From contig NC_091248.1 in NCBI RefSeq assembly GCF_042477335.2, positions 117,766,501 through 117,830,500 of the forward strand: 64,000 bases of DNA, written 5' to 3'. Positions 32,899 to 61,369 of this stretch are shown one piece after another; positions within the stretch are counted from its first letter, which is position 1, and each line of letters starts with the position of its first letter. The DNA is from Ovis canadensis. Its lineage: Eukaryota > Chordata > Mammalia > Artiodactyla > Bovidae. The notes beneath the pieces were generated by a model. It saw nothing but the letters and a program-made list of their open reading frames with translations. It was not told where the DNA came from and searched no databases. Both the position numbers and the translations under genes were made by a program.

Positions 32899-33490
32899 TG
32901 CCTTATTCTTCCTAAAGGGCTTTCCTGTTCCACTGTCTATATGGGGAACGCTTGCTGTATTTTTCCTGCCCAGCAGCCTGGGAGAGTAGCATTTCATCCT
33001 GTGAGAGTTCCTTTGTCTCCTCCCTACCTTCAGTCCTATGACTTGGGTGAGGATGGCCTTGACCTCAGCTACAGCCTTGGACATACAACCCAGACCTTAT
33101 CATTGAGACTAGTTCAAGGGTGGACATGTGACCCAGATGCCGGCAAGGTCAGTGAGGGCCACAGTTTTATCTGAATTATTAAGGTAAGAGAAGCTCTCTT
33201 TTTCCTGCTGAACGTGGAACCAGGAAAATGTGGTCCTGGAGCAGTTTCCATCATGTGGAGCCTGAGAAAGAAGCCTATATGAAGAAGAATGGAGCCAAAA
33301 TAGGGAGATGCCTGTTTTGATGGCAGAGTTTTAAGAGTCCAGTTCAGGTTTACCTGGAGCCCTCCGTCTCCACCCTGAGCTTTCAATTACATGTGCCAAT
33401 GGACTCCTTTTTTGCCTAAGCAAATTGGGCAGGGCTTTTTGCAGCTCACCCTAGGAAGAGTCTTGCTATAGAAACTGGCATCAAGAATGA
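32899..33490. other. Intergenic, no recognised element
   Basis: No supported gene. Confidence 0.4.
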
Positions 33491-33499
33491 GGAGTGACA

Positions 33500-33735
33500 A
33501 GACTTCCCAGTGGTCCAGTGGTTGAAAATCTGCCTTGCAGCGCAGGGGACATGGGTTTAATCCTGGTTGGCGACCTGAGATCCCACGTGCCTTGGGGCAA
33601 CTAAGCCCATGCTCCACAACTACTGAAGCCTGCGTGACCTGGAGCCCACACACCAGAAGGAAAAGGTCCCACATGACTCAACAGAGATCCTGAGCGCTGC
33701 ATCTGAGACTCAATGTGGCCGAATAAATAAACAAA
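33500..33735 (+). mobile_element. CHR-type SINE, long variant
   Basis: GACTTCCCAGTGGTCCAGTG, GAGATCCCACGTGCCTTGG, CACAACTACTGAAGCCTG and a GAATAAATAAAC end. Confidence 0.85.
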
Positions 33736-33889
33736 TGAGGGATGGCAAGGGACCCCAGCATGCTGAGTCAGCTGAGTCGAAGAAGGTGGAGATCCTTCTC
33801 TTCGTGGTAGCAGGTTGGCCATTCTCATCACATAGTAACGAAGCGGCTAATTAAATTGGGGCCATTCAGACTAAGGGCACTATTCTACT

Positions 33890-34085
33890 TCCATGAGGTG
33901 CCTAGACTAGTCAAATTCAGAAGGAGAGAGAGTAGAGCAGTGGTTGCCAGTGGCTGGGAGGAGCCGGAACAGAAAATGGTTGTTTCATGGATACCGAGTT
34001 TCAGTTTTGCAGGATGAAAGGAACTCAGGAGATGGATGGTGGAGATCGCTGCACAAAACGTGATGGCAAATGTTACTTTGCATGT
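33890..34085 (+). mobile_element. L1 3' UTR fragment
   Basis: GAGGTGCCTAGACTAGTCAA, GTGGTTGCCAGTGGCTGG and GATGGATGGTGGAGATCGC are typical of L1M 3' ends. Confidence 0.75.
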
Positions 34086-34329
34086 ATTTTAGTTCAAGCA
34101 TACACGGAAGGAAAGAAACACAGCTCTATTATGAGAGGCCCCTTTTTGCCTGGGACCTGCAAGCCAGTATGGCTGAGAGTCTGATCAAGTTCTATTGGAA
34201 AAGCTGAATTTTCTGCCACAAGCTGAGGGCACTGGGAGCACAGGCCGAGAGGCAGAAAACAGCCAGAGAGAAGGGTGAGACTGAGGAGGCTCGTCATGCG
34301 ACCTGACACTCAGGTGTCTCTTATACGCT

Positions 34330-34470
34330 TTGCATCTATGAGCTCATTGCTCCTAAGAACCCACTGGGGTAGATGCTGATTTTCAGATAAGGAAAATAAA
34401 AGCAGGAGGAAGTTAAGCGAGTAAATCCTGATGAGGTAAGGCACAGAGTCCTGGCTATGACTGGGCAGCC
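34330..34470 (+). mobile_element. MIR SINE
   Basis: GAACCCACTGGGGTAGATGC, TTTCAGATAAGGAAAATAAA and GTTAAGCGAGTAAATCC. Confidence 0.6.
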
Positions 34471-34799
34471 AGTGGTTTCATTCCTACTCCACGGCACTTG
34501 GGAAGGGACAGTCTGGAAGCCCCTGGAATCCCAACTGGATTGTGTTGTCAGAGAAACCAGCGCTGGCTCACGAAGCCTCTGCCCCAGGGCAATCTCCAGG
34601 TCCTGCAGCACCAGCCTGTGACCAGAGGTGCAGAAAAGCCCCAGCGTGGGGACGTCACAGCTGCCCTGCGCCCCCTCCCCTTCACTCTCACAGGCTTCAA
34701 TTTCCATGGACTCTCCTCTTTCCCGAGAAGAGTCTATGGAGAAGTTTTGGAAAACTGCTGGCCCTACAAAATTATTCAGTGCTTCCAAGATTCATTCAC

Positions 34800-35345
34800 C
34801 ACAGTCCTCTTTTTATTTACTTTTGGTGGGGATGATATTAAGTTTTTCTTTAAATTTTAAACTTTTTATTTTGAATGTATTGGAGGCTTCCCAGGTGGTG
34901 CTCGTGGTAAAAGAACATGCTTGTCAACACAGGAGACATAAGAGCCACAGGTTTGGTCCCTGGGTGGGAAAGATTCCCTGGAGAAGGGCATGGCAACCCA
35001 CTCCAGTATGCTTGCCTGGAGAATCCCCAGGGACAGAGGAGCCTGGAGGGCTACAGTCCAAGAGATCTCAAAGAGGTGGAAACAACTGAAGCAACTTAGC
35101 ACACGCATAGCTGATTAACAATGGAGATCAAAGGGACTCAGCCATACATATACATGTATCCTTTCTCCCCCAAACTCCCTTCCCATCCAGGCTGCCACAT
35201 AACGTTGAGCGGAGTTCCCTATGCTATACAGTAGGTCTTTGTTGGTTATCCATTTAAAATATAGCAGTGTATACATGTCGATCCCAAACTCCCTAACTAT
35301 CCCTTCCTCCTATAGTGTAATGAAACACTATTACAGTTGTCTTTT
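34800..35345 (-). mobile_element. L1 3' end interrupted by a Bov-tA
   Basis: Antisense L1 text at about 34850-34883 (AAACTTTTTATTTTGAATG) and 35109-35345 (AGCTGATTAACAATGGAG, CTATGCTATACAGTAGGTC). The outer limit left of 34850 is unsure. Confidence 0.7.
34884..35108 (+). mobile_element. Bov-tA SINE inserted in L1
   Basis: Complete sense copy from GAGGCTTCCCAGGTGGTGC to GAAGCAACTTAGCACACGC. Confidence 0.9.
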
Positions 35346-35513
35346 TTTAATTCTTAATTTATTTATGTGGCTATGCCGAATCTTAGTGACAGCATGCAGG
35401 ATCTTCCATCTTTGTTGCCACATGTGGAATCTTCATGTACGATTTAATTCCCTGACCAGGGATGGAACCCGGGTCCCCTGCACTGGGAGCATGGACCCCT
35501 GGGGAAGCCCTCA
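35341..35513 (-). mobile_element. CHR-type SINE
   Basis: TTTATTTATGTGGCTATGCC, CTGACCAGGGATGGAACCC and CTGCACTGGGAGCATGGA; the end is slightly shortened. Confidence 0.8.
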
Positions 35514-35940
35514 CCACACCCTATCTTTCTGTGCACAAGTCCAGGAACCAACACTCATTCCTTGTTCCACGTGTCTCACCGTTGACTCTGGGATTGGAAA
35601 ATCTCCTGACTGAAGTCTTTCGGCTACGCTCATTATTTCTGCTTGAACAGTCTGCTTATGTGCGCTACTTGGGGTCTTAAGCTTAGCTTGTGTATTAGGG
35701 TTGCGTTGAGGATGAGAAAAAGTCAGAGTCATCATCTGGCCTGATTGAGACTGGCAGAGGACAAATCCCATCACTGGGGACCCCTGACAAAGAAGGACAG
35801 GACCAGGGAGAGAAGACTTATTTCAGCAGATGAGCCATGCTCTGGAGAGAAACTCTGGACAACTTGATGGGGTGGGGGTGGGGTCTTTGCCCCAGTGGAG
35901 AGGAACCTCAACAGATGGTGTCTCTTCTGTGCTACAAAAA
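35514..35940. other. Intergenic, no recognised element
   Basis: Nothing recognised. Confidence 0.4.
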
Positions 35941-35946
35941 GGGCAA

Positions 35947-36160
35947 TGACTTCACTGGTGGCTTAGAGGGTAAAGAAGCCACCGGCAATGAGGGAGACCT
36001 GGGTTCTATCCCTGGGCCGGGAAGATCCCCTGGAGAAGGAAATGACAACCCACTCTAGTATCCTTGCCTGGAGAATCTCATGGACAGAGGAGCCTTGCGG
36101 GCTACAGTCCATAGGGTTGCAAAGAGTTGGACATGACTGAGTGACTAACACTAACTAATT
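35947..36160 (+). mobile_element. Bov-tA SINE
   Basis: Sense copy, GACTTCACTGGTGGCTTAGA to ACATGACTGAGTGACTAAC. Confidence 0.9.
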
Positions 36161-36344
36161 GACTTCCTGAACTCAAGAAAAAGGACCTTGAACACCCCAT
36201 GACTCCAAGCAGCATTGTGAGTCATATGGCAAGATTCACATGGACTTGGCAATGAGAATTTGGTTGTTGACAGCCAAGAATAGACTCGTGAAGGAGATGA
36301 TGCCAAAATAAATCATGTGACAAAATATATTCTACTACCAGGAT

Positions 36345-36806
36345 TTGTCTGTCAGGTCAAGGCTATGGTTTTTCCTGTGGTCATGTATGGATGTGAGAGT
36401 TGGACTGTGAAGAAGGCTGAGCGCCGAAGAATTGATGTTTTTGAACTGTGGTGTTGGAGAAGACTCTTGAGAGTCCCTTGGACTGCAAGGAGATCCAACC
36501 AGTCCATTCTGAAGGAGATCAGACCTGGGATTTCTTTGGAAGGAGTGATGCTAAAGCTGAAGCTCCAGTACTCTGGCCACCTCACGCGAAGAGTTGACTC
36601 ATTGGAAAAGACTCTGATGCTGGGAGGGATTGTGGGCAGGAGGAGAAGGGGACAACAGAGGATGAGATGGCTGGATGGCATCACTGACTTGATGGACGTG
36701 AGTCTGAGTGAACTCCGGGAGTTGGTGATGGACAGGGAGGCCTGGCGTGCTGCGATTCATGAGGTCACAAAGAGTCGGACATGACTGAGCGACTGAACTG
36801 AACTGA
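36345..36806 (+). mobile_element. BovB LINE 3' end, longest RT C-terminus in the window
   Basis: A 155-codon uninterrupted frame (36317-36784) carries [38 protein letters not shown] and [19 protein letters not shown], the C-terminal part of the RTE-type reverse transcriptase. The catalytic domains are absent. Ends in the GAACTGAACTGAAC tail. Confidence 0.93.
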
Positions 36807-36809
36807 ACC

Positions 36810-37790
36810 AATATTTAGTTTCTCCTTGTGTTGGCTTCACAGTTTTTTACTTTGTTAACTTATGGACAATAAAGTGAATTATTTATGTTTGTTATTATAA
36901 GTGATCTGTTCCTACTCCTCTTCTTGCCAAGAGTGAAGACCTTCCTGGTATCCCATGGTAATATGCAGTCTGCTGGCAGATCTCAGGTGATGCCATTGAC
37001 TTATGGGGAGAAGGTAATGTGATTTCTCAAGCCCAATCCAAAGGAATAAGAGGGAAAACCTATAACCAGTATATAGGTTCAGCCCTCATCTGTATGGAAA
37101 TGCCTTTCTTAATATCCTCCCAGTTCAACACCTGCTCATAGCCATAAGGACCCCCACACCCTATGCTCACATAATAAGCAGTGAGGAAGTTTCCTTCCAG
37201 ATGATGGAGACAGTCCAGTAAAGGAGGCCCTTGCCTAATTAGGAGACAATTGCCCTCATGGGTCTCATCTAGTGACCATTTTTCCTAAGGGTTTGTGATG
37301 TCTTGTGTTATATGGGTCCCTGACATCAAATATATCCTTAAATCAGAGACTGTCAACTGGTACCTCAGAGGCTGAATCAATCCTGTAGATGTGTGTGTGT
37401 GTGTGTGTTGTTACATTTTTGGCTCATACAAGTTTTCTATTAAAATATGAATTGTTTGCCAGAACTAGAAATGATGAAGTTTCATATAACAACTCATATT
37501 TCCAACCCCTGTGGAAAATACCCAAACGCTGGGAAGCGCTGGTAACAGTGGAGTGGTGTTCCCACTTGGCCATGACCCGCTGACCTGAGTGAGGGGGTCC
37601 TCCACAGTCCCCCACTGGTAGGATTTACTTTCTCTTTCCTTCAGATGTCTGCCCCTGGGCATTTGGGTTTGCAATTCTGTGCCCTCCTGGTCTAGCAAAC
37701 ACCATAGCAGGCGTCATCATTCCAGAACAACTCAGTGCACGTGAGGATGCAGGGGCAACATTCCTCACTCTAACAGCTAGCAGGAAAAGA
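36810..37790. other. Intergenic, only a short TG microsatellite recognised
   Basis: AT-rich sequence with (TG)n at 37391-37410. No gene or repeat family identified. Confidence 0.4.
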
Positions 37791-37810
37791 ACCTGTTCTA
37801 ATGAAATTTA

Positions 37811-37995
37811 TTTGGCTGCGTCAGGTCTTAGTTGCAGCACCCGGGATCTTTTGTGTGGCCCGCAGGTTTCTCTATTTGCACAGGCAGGCTTAATTTCCCT
37901 GCGGCATGTGAGATCTCAGTTCCTGGACCAGGGATGAAACTCATGTTCCCTGAATTGGAAGGCAGATTCTTAACCTCTGGGCCACCAGGGAAGAT
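37811..37995 (-). mobile_element. CHR-type SINE, long variant
   Basis: TTATTTGGCTGCGTCAGGTC to CCACCAGGGAAGATC. Imperfect flanking repeats CCTGTTCTAATGAAATTTA and CCTATTCTAGTGAAATTT mark its target site. Confidence 0.85.
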
Positions 37996-38046
37996 CCTAT
38001 TCTAGTGAAATTTTTGTTTGGCTGTTTATGCATTTCCTGTGCCTGT

Positions 38047-38255
38047 TCAGGTGCTCCAGTCATGTCCGACTCTTTGTGACCCTATGGACTGCAGCCCGCC
38101 AGGCTCCTCTGTCCATGGGATTCTCCAAGCAACGATACTGGAGTGGGTTGCCATGACTCCTCTAGGGGATCTCCTCAACCCAGCAATCAAACCCTCGTCT
38201 CCTGTGTCTCCTGCATTGCAGGCAGATTCTTTACCCACTGAGCCTGATCGAAAGC
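38047..38255 (-). mobile_element. Bov-tA SINE
   Basis: Antisense full copy, CAGGTGCTCCAGTCATGTCC to TTTACCCACTGAGCCTGATC. Confidence 0.9.
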
Positions 38256-38690
38256 AATTCACTAGGCTTTGTACGTCCTTGCCTTAAGAATTTCGGTGGG
38301 GCAGAGAGCAAAGCAGCTTGAAGATGAAGCTGATTTACACTAAGAACCTAAGTTCACTGATGAGATGATGGGGTGTCCTGGAGAGTGTCCTTGGAGAAGT
38401 GATGGAGTAAGGAGGGTGGGCCCCTGCCCAGGAAGGGCAGAGAAGTCTGGAGGCTCCTTCAGGGCAGCAGGGCCACCACAGAGCCACGAGAGCCTCTGGA
38501 GGGGCCACATGGCCCCGTGGCCTGGAGGGGCAGCTCTGGCCCCAGCACCCCAGGGCTAGCAAAGGCTCCACATCTCATGAAAGCCAGGAAGCAGAGTCTG
38601 CTCAGCTCAGAGGACAGGTGTCAGCCAGGATGCCCCTGTAAGCTTTGGGGATTCTGATACAACCGTGAAAAGACAGCAGCTCTCAAAACA
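38256..38690. other. Intergenic, no recognised element
   Basis: Nothing recognised. Confidence 0.4.
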
Positions 38691-38699
38691 GAAGGAGGT

Positions 38700-39010
38700 G
38701 AAAAGGGATGAAGGACTGACACATGCTACAACCGGGATGCTGCTCAAAAACGTGCTAAGTAAAAAGAAGCTAGGCACCAAAGGCCACATAGGGTGATTCC
38801 ACTGATACAAAATATCCAGAACAGGCAGTCTCACAGAGGCAGAAAGCAGCTAGCGGTTGCCAGGGGCTGGGGGAGAGGGGGATGAGGAGTGACTGCTTGA
38901 TGAGTACCAGGCTTCTTTCTAGGATGGTGAACATGTTCTGGAATTAGGAAGTGATGATGGCTGTGCAACGTTGAGGGAGACCGTTAGGAGGCTGGGGTTG
39001 CAATTAGACA
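38700..39010 (+). mobile_element. L1 3' UTR fragment
   Basis: GATTCCACTGATACAAAATA, GGTTGCCAGGGGCTGGGGG and GGATGGTGAACATGTTCTGG. Confidence 0.7.
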
Positions 39011-56099
<17,089 letters not shown>

Positions 56100-56685
56100 G
56101 GTGGGTCATGCCGGAGGCCACCCTGCAACCAGGCTCCGAGACCTGCTGGCCCGGGGCTCTGCTCCAAGGCAAAGCAGCAAGAAGGAGGCTCTCTGCCCCT
56201 GGGTGCTCTTCCCCAGCCCCCGAGTCCTGATCCCTGGTCTCCTTGGCCCCAGGCAGGTCCTGTGGCTCAGCAGTCAACTCCCACGAGCTCAGTAGTACGG
56301 TAGGCACCTGTCCCCAGACACACACGCACACCGACGCACTTGCTTATGCACACGTGTGCACACAGCACCCGCTCAAGTTCACAGTCTACCCTTAGTCAGC
56401 CCAACAGGTCTCTCCCTGGCCCTACCCTGGAGCAGTTCTTCCTCTGGAGGCCCTGGTGCTCTGAGGAAGGCTGGGGGCTGAAAGACTGCCATACTGTCTG
56501 CACACATGGACCCCCTCCCCAGGCATCTCTCTCCTGGCTCCTGGGGAGGCAGGAGGGGCAGCCCCCTCACCTGGCCCCTGCATCCACCCCTCTGGCCTTG
56601 CCCGGGGGTCGCAGGCAGGCCCCTGCTGCGTCTGTGGTGCTGCTCTGTTGGTCACCGGTGGAATAAAGAGATGACTGGCGTCCAG
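56100..56685 (+). other. CLEC2L: CLEC2L 3' UTR
   Basis: About 580 bp between the stop codon and a canonical AATAAA; the end is set from the signal plus usual cleavage distance. It contains a short CA/CG-rich patch (56318-56370). Reading frames crossing it are not coding. Confidence 0.7.
56662..56667 (+). terminator. CLEC2L: CLEC2L polyadenylation signal AATAAA
   Basis: AATAAA 563 bp after the stop codon, followed within 40 bp by GT-rich sequence that could be the downstream element. It is the first perfect signal after the stop. Confidence 0.75.
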
Positions 56686-56699
56686 GGAAGTCGGCTGCC

Positions 56700-57850
56700 G
56701 TTTGTTCCATGGTCGTGGCTTGGGGGAGGGGCCATGGCTCGGGAGGACCGTCTAGAGAGGGACCAGCAAGAGGCACTGGTGTGGCCGGCGACAGGAACCA
56801 AGGCCAAAAACATGCTCTGTGGCCTCAGGGCACCGTTTAACGTTGCCAGGCCACTGTGTTATTCTTAGATGTCTGAGGGGTGTGCTCCATCTGGCGTCAT
56901 CATTACCATTCGACTCGACATGACAAACATTTATTCACACCTATCATGTGCCAGACACCACACCAGGCAGGGGGATCAACAGCTTTATCCCCCAAGTGAG
57001 CACACAGGGAGCAGAGGGACCAGCTTGGGAAGCACCAGAACATTCTGGAACATGGCCGAGGGATGGCTTATTCTGCCTTAGGAGAGGACTGAGTGGAGAA
57101 GGCGGGAGGATGAGAGGAGATGCTGTGCATGTTGGGCTGGTTAAGAGTTTGTGCAAGTCCGAGGGCCCCTTCCTGTCCCCCCTTGGTCTGCGGGGAAGGA
57201 AGCAGGGATGGGGCAGAGGCTGGCGGTTCCCCTGGGCCAGCAGCGGCTGCCAGTGCCGCCTTCTCCAACGCGCACCTGGAGCCCAGAGCAAGCGGTGGGG
57301 GGGGCCTGGGCCTCCCCAGCCCATGGCCAGGGGAGATACAGGCGGGAGCTGCCTCGGAGTTGTGTCTGTGAATCTGGGTCCTGGCCCATTTTCTGAGAAA
57401 ACAGCTTGGAGGGAAACACATCCTGCTCTGCTCCGGTCACTCCTTTTACTGTCAGTTTTCAGACAAAACTGTCAGCTTCAGTTTTGTTGATTCTTCTGAA
57501 AGCTTTCCAGATATTTAGTAAAATATGGGTGTTTTGTGGTTTCATATTTTATCTTCATGGGGAAGCCAGTGTAGAATCTGACGTGTAATGGAGAGGGCAA
57601 AGGAGTGCAGTGTGGTGGTGGTGGCCTGTGGGGGGTTGGCTGAAGCCCACCGCCTTCCAGCCCCTGTGGGGAAGTGTTTTGAGGGGCTGAGGACTGAGGA
57701 AGCGGTCAGCTGCTGCTGCTGCTGCTTGGATTGGGCAGGGGCTGAAGGGTGAGTGGGGGGGGGCGGTCTCACACTCACACCTGTTCTCAATCATACACAG
57801 GCCTGGGGTTCTCATCAGTATCTTCCCATCAAAGATGGTCTTCCCATCAA
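56700..57850. other. Downstream of CLEC2L
   Basis: Old repeat text at 56915-57010 (AACATTTATTCACACC, ATCATGTGCCAGACACC), a GC-rich patch at 57180-57350 and (CTG)n at 57708-57726. No gene supported. Confidence 0.4.
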
Positions 57851-57854
57851 AGCC

Positions 57855-57972
57855 TTTGCTGTTTTCGTGTCTGACTCTTTGCGACTCCACAGACTGCAGC
57901 ACACTAGGCTCCTCTTTCCTCCACTATCTCCCAGAGTTTGCTCAAACTCAGGTCCATTGAGTCGGTGATGCT
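57855..57972 (-). mobile_element. BovB LINE 3' fragment
   Basis: TCGTGTCTGACTCTTTGCGA, CACTATCTCCCAGAGTTTGC and CATTGAGTCGGTGATGC. Confidence 0.8.
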
Positions 57973-58302
57973 AGTCTTACCTCATTTAATTCTCTTAAAA
58001 GGGATCTGAGATGGGTTATGCTGCCACAGATGACCCAACAGTACCTGGGCAGGGCCCCAAGGCATGAGGAGCGGAGCTGTGCTCTCATTCTGTTTCATGG
58101 GTTCAAGTGGGAAGAAGGGAGCCACGAGGGGGCGGGGAGGAAGCACTGTGGGAGGGCAGGGAATAGGAACACGGCCCTTGGGATCTTATCTTTCATTCAG
58201 TGCTCCACAGCCTGTTGCCTCAGGGCACACTGGCAGGGGAGCTACCTAACCTTGGGTTTGTCCTGGGGCAGCTCAACAATTCTAAATCAGTTCAGCAAAG
58301 CT
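57973..58302. other. Intergenic, no recognised element
   Basis: Nothing recognised. Confidence 0.4.
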
Positions 58303-58313
58303 AAAGGAACTCT

Positions 58314-58629
58314 AAAGCTACAAGAGATCAAACCAGTCAATCCTAAAGGAAATCAACCCTGACTATTCATTGGAAGGACTGATGCTCAAGCTCCAAAACC
58401 TTGGCCACCTGATTTGAAGAGCCGACTCACTGGAAAAGGCCCTCTTGCAGAAAAGATTGAGAACAAGAGCAGACGGGGGCAACAGAGGATGAGATGGTTT
58501 GATGGCATCACTGACTCAGTGGATATAAGTTTCAGCAAACTCAGGGAGGTAGCGGACAGGGAAACCTGATGAGCTGCAGTCCATGGGGTCGTAAGGAGTC
58601 AAACAGGACTGAGCAACTGAATAACAACA
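58314..58629 (+). mobile_element. BovB LINE 3' end with target-site duplication
   Basis: Diverged RT C-terminus (ATTCATTGGAAGGACTGATG, GGATGAGATGGTTTGATGGC). The 11-bp repeat AAAGGAACTCT at 58303-58313 and 58630-58640 brackets it. Confidence 0.9.
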
Positions 58630-58777
58630 AAAGGAACTCTGACCCAAGGTCATGGATGTTTTCAGAGCTTTCTTATCTATTCCTACCCAGGAAGGAAACA
58701 CAAGAGCAAAACAAAAGACCAGCACGCCAGACTTGAGAAAGGTTGAAAATCCTTTCAAAGGTTATAAATCAGCCAGG

Positions 58778-58895
58778 GACTTCCCTGGAGGTTCAGCGGT
58801 TAAGATTCCGCCTTCTACTGTAGGGGGCGCGATCCATCCGATCCCTGGACGAGGAAGATCTTGCACGCTGCCCTGCGCGGCCAAAAGCAAAACAA
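58778..58895 (+). mobile_element. CHR-type SINE
   Basis: GGGACTTCCCTGGAGGTTCA, GTAGGGGGCGCGATCC and GCGCGGCCAAAAGC. Confidence 0.85.
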
Positions 58896-59071
58896 AATAC
58901 CAACAAGCCCAGCCAGGCACCCATGCCTCCCTGGTGGACAGAGAGCCAGACTGGGTGGGCGTGCGGTTCCTCCTGAGGCCACAGGCTGCAGCATGGAGTC
59001 CAGACCCTCTGCGGGTTTCTAAGCCTGGAGCTCAGAGCTGTCTCCCTGGGTGGGGGCTGGGAGTGGGGTGG

Positions 59072-59279
59072 GGGCGGTTAGGCTCAGCTGGTAAAGAATC
59101 CGCCCGCAATGCGGGAGACCTGGGTTCGATCCCTGGGTTGGGAATATCCCCTGGAGAAGGGTAAGGCTACCCACCCATTCCAGTATTCTGGCCTGGAGAA
59201 TTCCATGGACTGCATAGTAGTCCATGGGGTCGCAAAGAGTCAGACACGCCTGAGTGACTTTCACTTCACTTCACTTCAA
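59072..59279 (+). mobile_element. Bov-tA SINE with internal deletion
   Basis: Sense copy; after CCATGGACTGCATAGTAGTC the usual AGGAGCCTGGCGGGC segment is missing. Ends with repeated CACTT. Confidence 0.88.
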
Positions 59280-59307
59280 GCTAGGGAGAAGGGTAGGGGC
59301 AAGGTGC

Positions 59308-59349
59308 AAAGGAGCACCCTTCAGCCCCAAAGGAGCACCCTCCAGCCCC
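59308..59349 (+). repeat. 21-bp tandem duplication
   Basis: Two units, AAAGGAGCACCCTTCAGCCC(C) and AAAGGAGCACCCTCCAGCCC(C), with one difference. Confidence 0.9.
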
Positions 59350-59610
59350 ACTCCTCAGCCCCTTTGGAGGATTTTCCCTTCTGAGGCAACTCGCCTGGAG
59401 TTGAGAGTGTGCTTAGCTGGGAGCCGGGGTGGATTTGAAGCCACACCGCAGCGCTGTCCTCTGAGTAGCCCCTGGAGGGGGCAGGAAGGCTGGAGCTCGC
59501 CTCCCAGGCCACCCTCAGACGTTGGCTGTGAAGACGGCACGAGGAGGGATTTTATTAGGACACACTGGGGGGTAAGGTTCGTTGCTGTGCTGGCGGGTTC
59601 ACTGGTGTTT
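59350..59610. other. Intergenic, no recognised element
   Basis: Nothing recognised. Confidence 0.4.
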
Positions 59611-59614
59611 GCTT

Positions 59615-59700
59615 AATTCTCCTACAGCCTTAACAGATGAAGAAGCAGGTTCAGGGCGGTTAAGGGGCTTGCTCTATCTACATCACAAGCCTAGGGCGTG
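59615..59700 (+). mobile_element. MIR fragment
   Basis: CTCCTACAGCCTTAACAGAT, GAAGAAGCAGGTTCAG and TTAAGGGGCTTGCTC. Confidence 0.55.
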
Positions 59701-59999
59701 GGGGAGAGAAGGAGCCACCTTGGGAGAGGACGTGGGGTGCCCCTCGGCGATTGTTTTTCCCTGCGCACTTTTACCGCCTTCATATGGTTTTCAGGTGGAA
59801 TTTCCTATAGAGCATGAGTGACGCAAATACTGACTACTGCCCTTCTCTCACTTCAGGGTCCAGCTCACGCTCCCTGGGACTGCTTCCGGGTCGGCAGCAG
59901 CCCTCGGTGACCACGCCCTCCCCCAACATCTCCAGCACCGAAGACTGAGCCTCTCACACGGCCGAGTGTGTGGAACTTCTCATCTGTGACGCATCTCTT

Positions 60000-60125
60000 C
60001 ACTCATCTGACCGCTCTTGTCGTCTGATTATAAGCTTCTGAATAGCAGGGATTGTGTGTTGCTGGCTCTTTGTAGCACACATAACATATGCTCAAAAAAA
60101 TTGTTGTTGGTGACAATAAGATTCC
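60000..60125 (+). mobile_element. L2 LINE 3' end
   Basis: ATTATAAGCTTCTGAATAGC, AGGGATTGTGTGTTGC and CATATGCTCAAAAAAATTG correspond to the L2 3' end. Confidence 0.6.
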
Positions 60126-60880
60126 TGGCGAGTGTCATCTCTTCACCCTTTGCCTTGAGGGCAAACCGGCTGTCTGTCAGAGACTTGTCTTTTAGGCTTT
60201 GGTGGGCGTGGCATGATTTTAGAGGTCCGGCCAAGATGAGGTCTTTAATTTGTTTTGCTTCAGTTAAGTGAGTTCACTCACATTGCCTAAGCACGTACAT
60301 ACTGGACGGCCTGAGTGGGGGTGGCCTGGAGCACGTGAGCCGAGAGGGAGAAATCCCTCCACCTCTTAAGATGTTCTTTGCATCATACACAGAGGACCAA
60401 GAGACTGGGCCCAGGGAGGGCTTCCAGGAGTGACTGGGGTTGGCTGATGAAGATTCCTGTGATCTCCAGGATAATTATGCTAATGTCGCTGTTCTGTGTG
60501 TGAAACACCACTTGGTTTTCAGAAATGTCCACTGTCAGCTGTGTACTTACACCAGGAGGGGGTAAAGAACTTCACACTGGGAGCAAGTATGAGATTCACA
60601 CGGGGTTGGGGGAGCATCCAGAAAACTTCCTGTCATACCCATCAGAGATACATTCTCAGCCTGGAGGGGCCGTGCTTCCTCTTGGCTCTGAAGACCTGCT
60701 GGAGTCTAATGTGGACTATCTCTACCAATGAGCAGGTGTGCAGCTCAGACTGCTGTGCTCAACCTCCCAGACCCCAGGCTTTACTTCTAATAAAGTAGAA
60801 ATTGTGCCTGCCTGGCCTGCCTCACAGGATTATGAGAATGGTAGATGTTAGAATTTCAGGGATAAAAAATGATCGACCGT
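60126..60880. other. Intergenic, no recognised element
   Basis: Frames of up to 100 codons near 60496-60798 have no domain. No gene is called. Confidence 0.4.
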
Positions 60881-60884
60881 GTTC

Positions 60885-60990
60885 TCACTATCCATGAGGC
60901 CCAGAGAGGGTTAAATAACATGTCCAAGGTCGCGCATCTAGTGGCAGAGCTAGACCTCAGGTCTTATGGCTCCTCTCTTCCTGGTTGATC
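60885..60990 (+). mobile_element. MIR SINE fragment
   Basis: GAGGCCCAGAGAGGGTTAAA, CATGTCCAAGGTCGCGC and GCAGAGCTAGACCTCAGGTC. Confidence 0.75.
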
Positions 60991-61034
60991 CTCTTATTGT
61001 TGCACGTATCATGCTTTATTTGTTCACTTGTTCA

Positions 61035-61150
61035 CCATCCACGCAGAAGTGTAAGCCCCTAGAGGGCGGGGATCTACTCTTATGCTCCTTTGTTTCTCTA
61101 GAGCCTGGTGCATACTAAAGGAGCTCAATAAATGTGTGTTGAACTGATCT
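61035..61150 (+). mobile_element. L2 LINE 3' end
   Basis: GTAAGCCCCTAGAGGGCGGG, AGAGCCTGGTGCATACTAAA and GCTCAATAAATGTGTGTTGA. Confidence 0.75.
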
Positions 61151-61369
61151 TGACTCCTAGTTCACAGGCTCCTTCCCGCTATACCATGCCGTCTCTGATC
61201 TCGGAAATCTGCAGTGCCAGTCCAGCTGCCCACAGAAAGTGTGAAAACTTGCAGATGTTTTAGAGAAAAAGATATGATGCTCAACCACCCTGCAATGTTG
61301 ATTAGCATCTTTTAGAGCACAGAATCCATCTGAACAAAGACATACACATTTAAGACAAAATTGGAATAA

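Noticed and set aside
57708..57726. (CTG)6 and SINE-tail AGC runs as disease-type trinucleotide repeats
   Set aside because: Short, noncoding, and the AGC runs are the normal tail of Bov-A2.
59863..59950. Terminal-exon-like sequence: pyrimidine tract, CAG, then a short frame ending TGA
   Set aside because: No partner exon in a compatible phase and no recognised protein; CLEC2L already ends at 56099 with its own poly-A signal. Left as a chance splice-like sequence.
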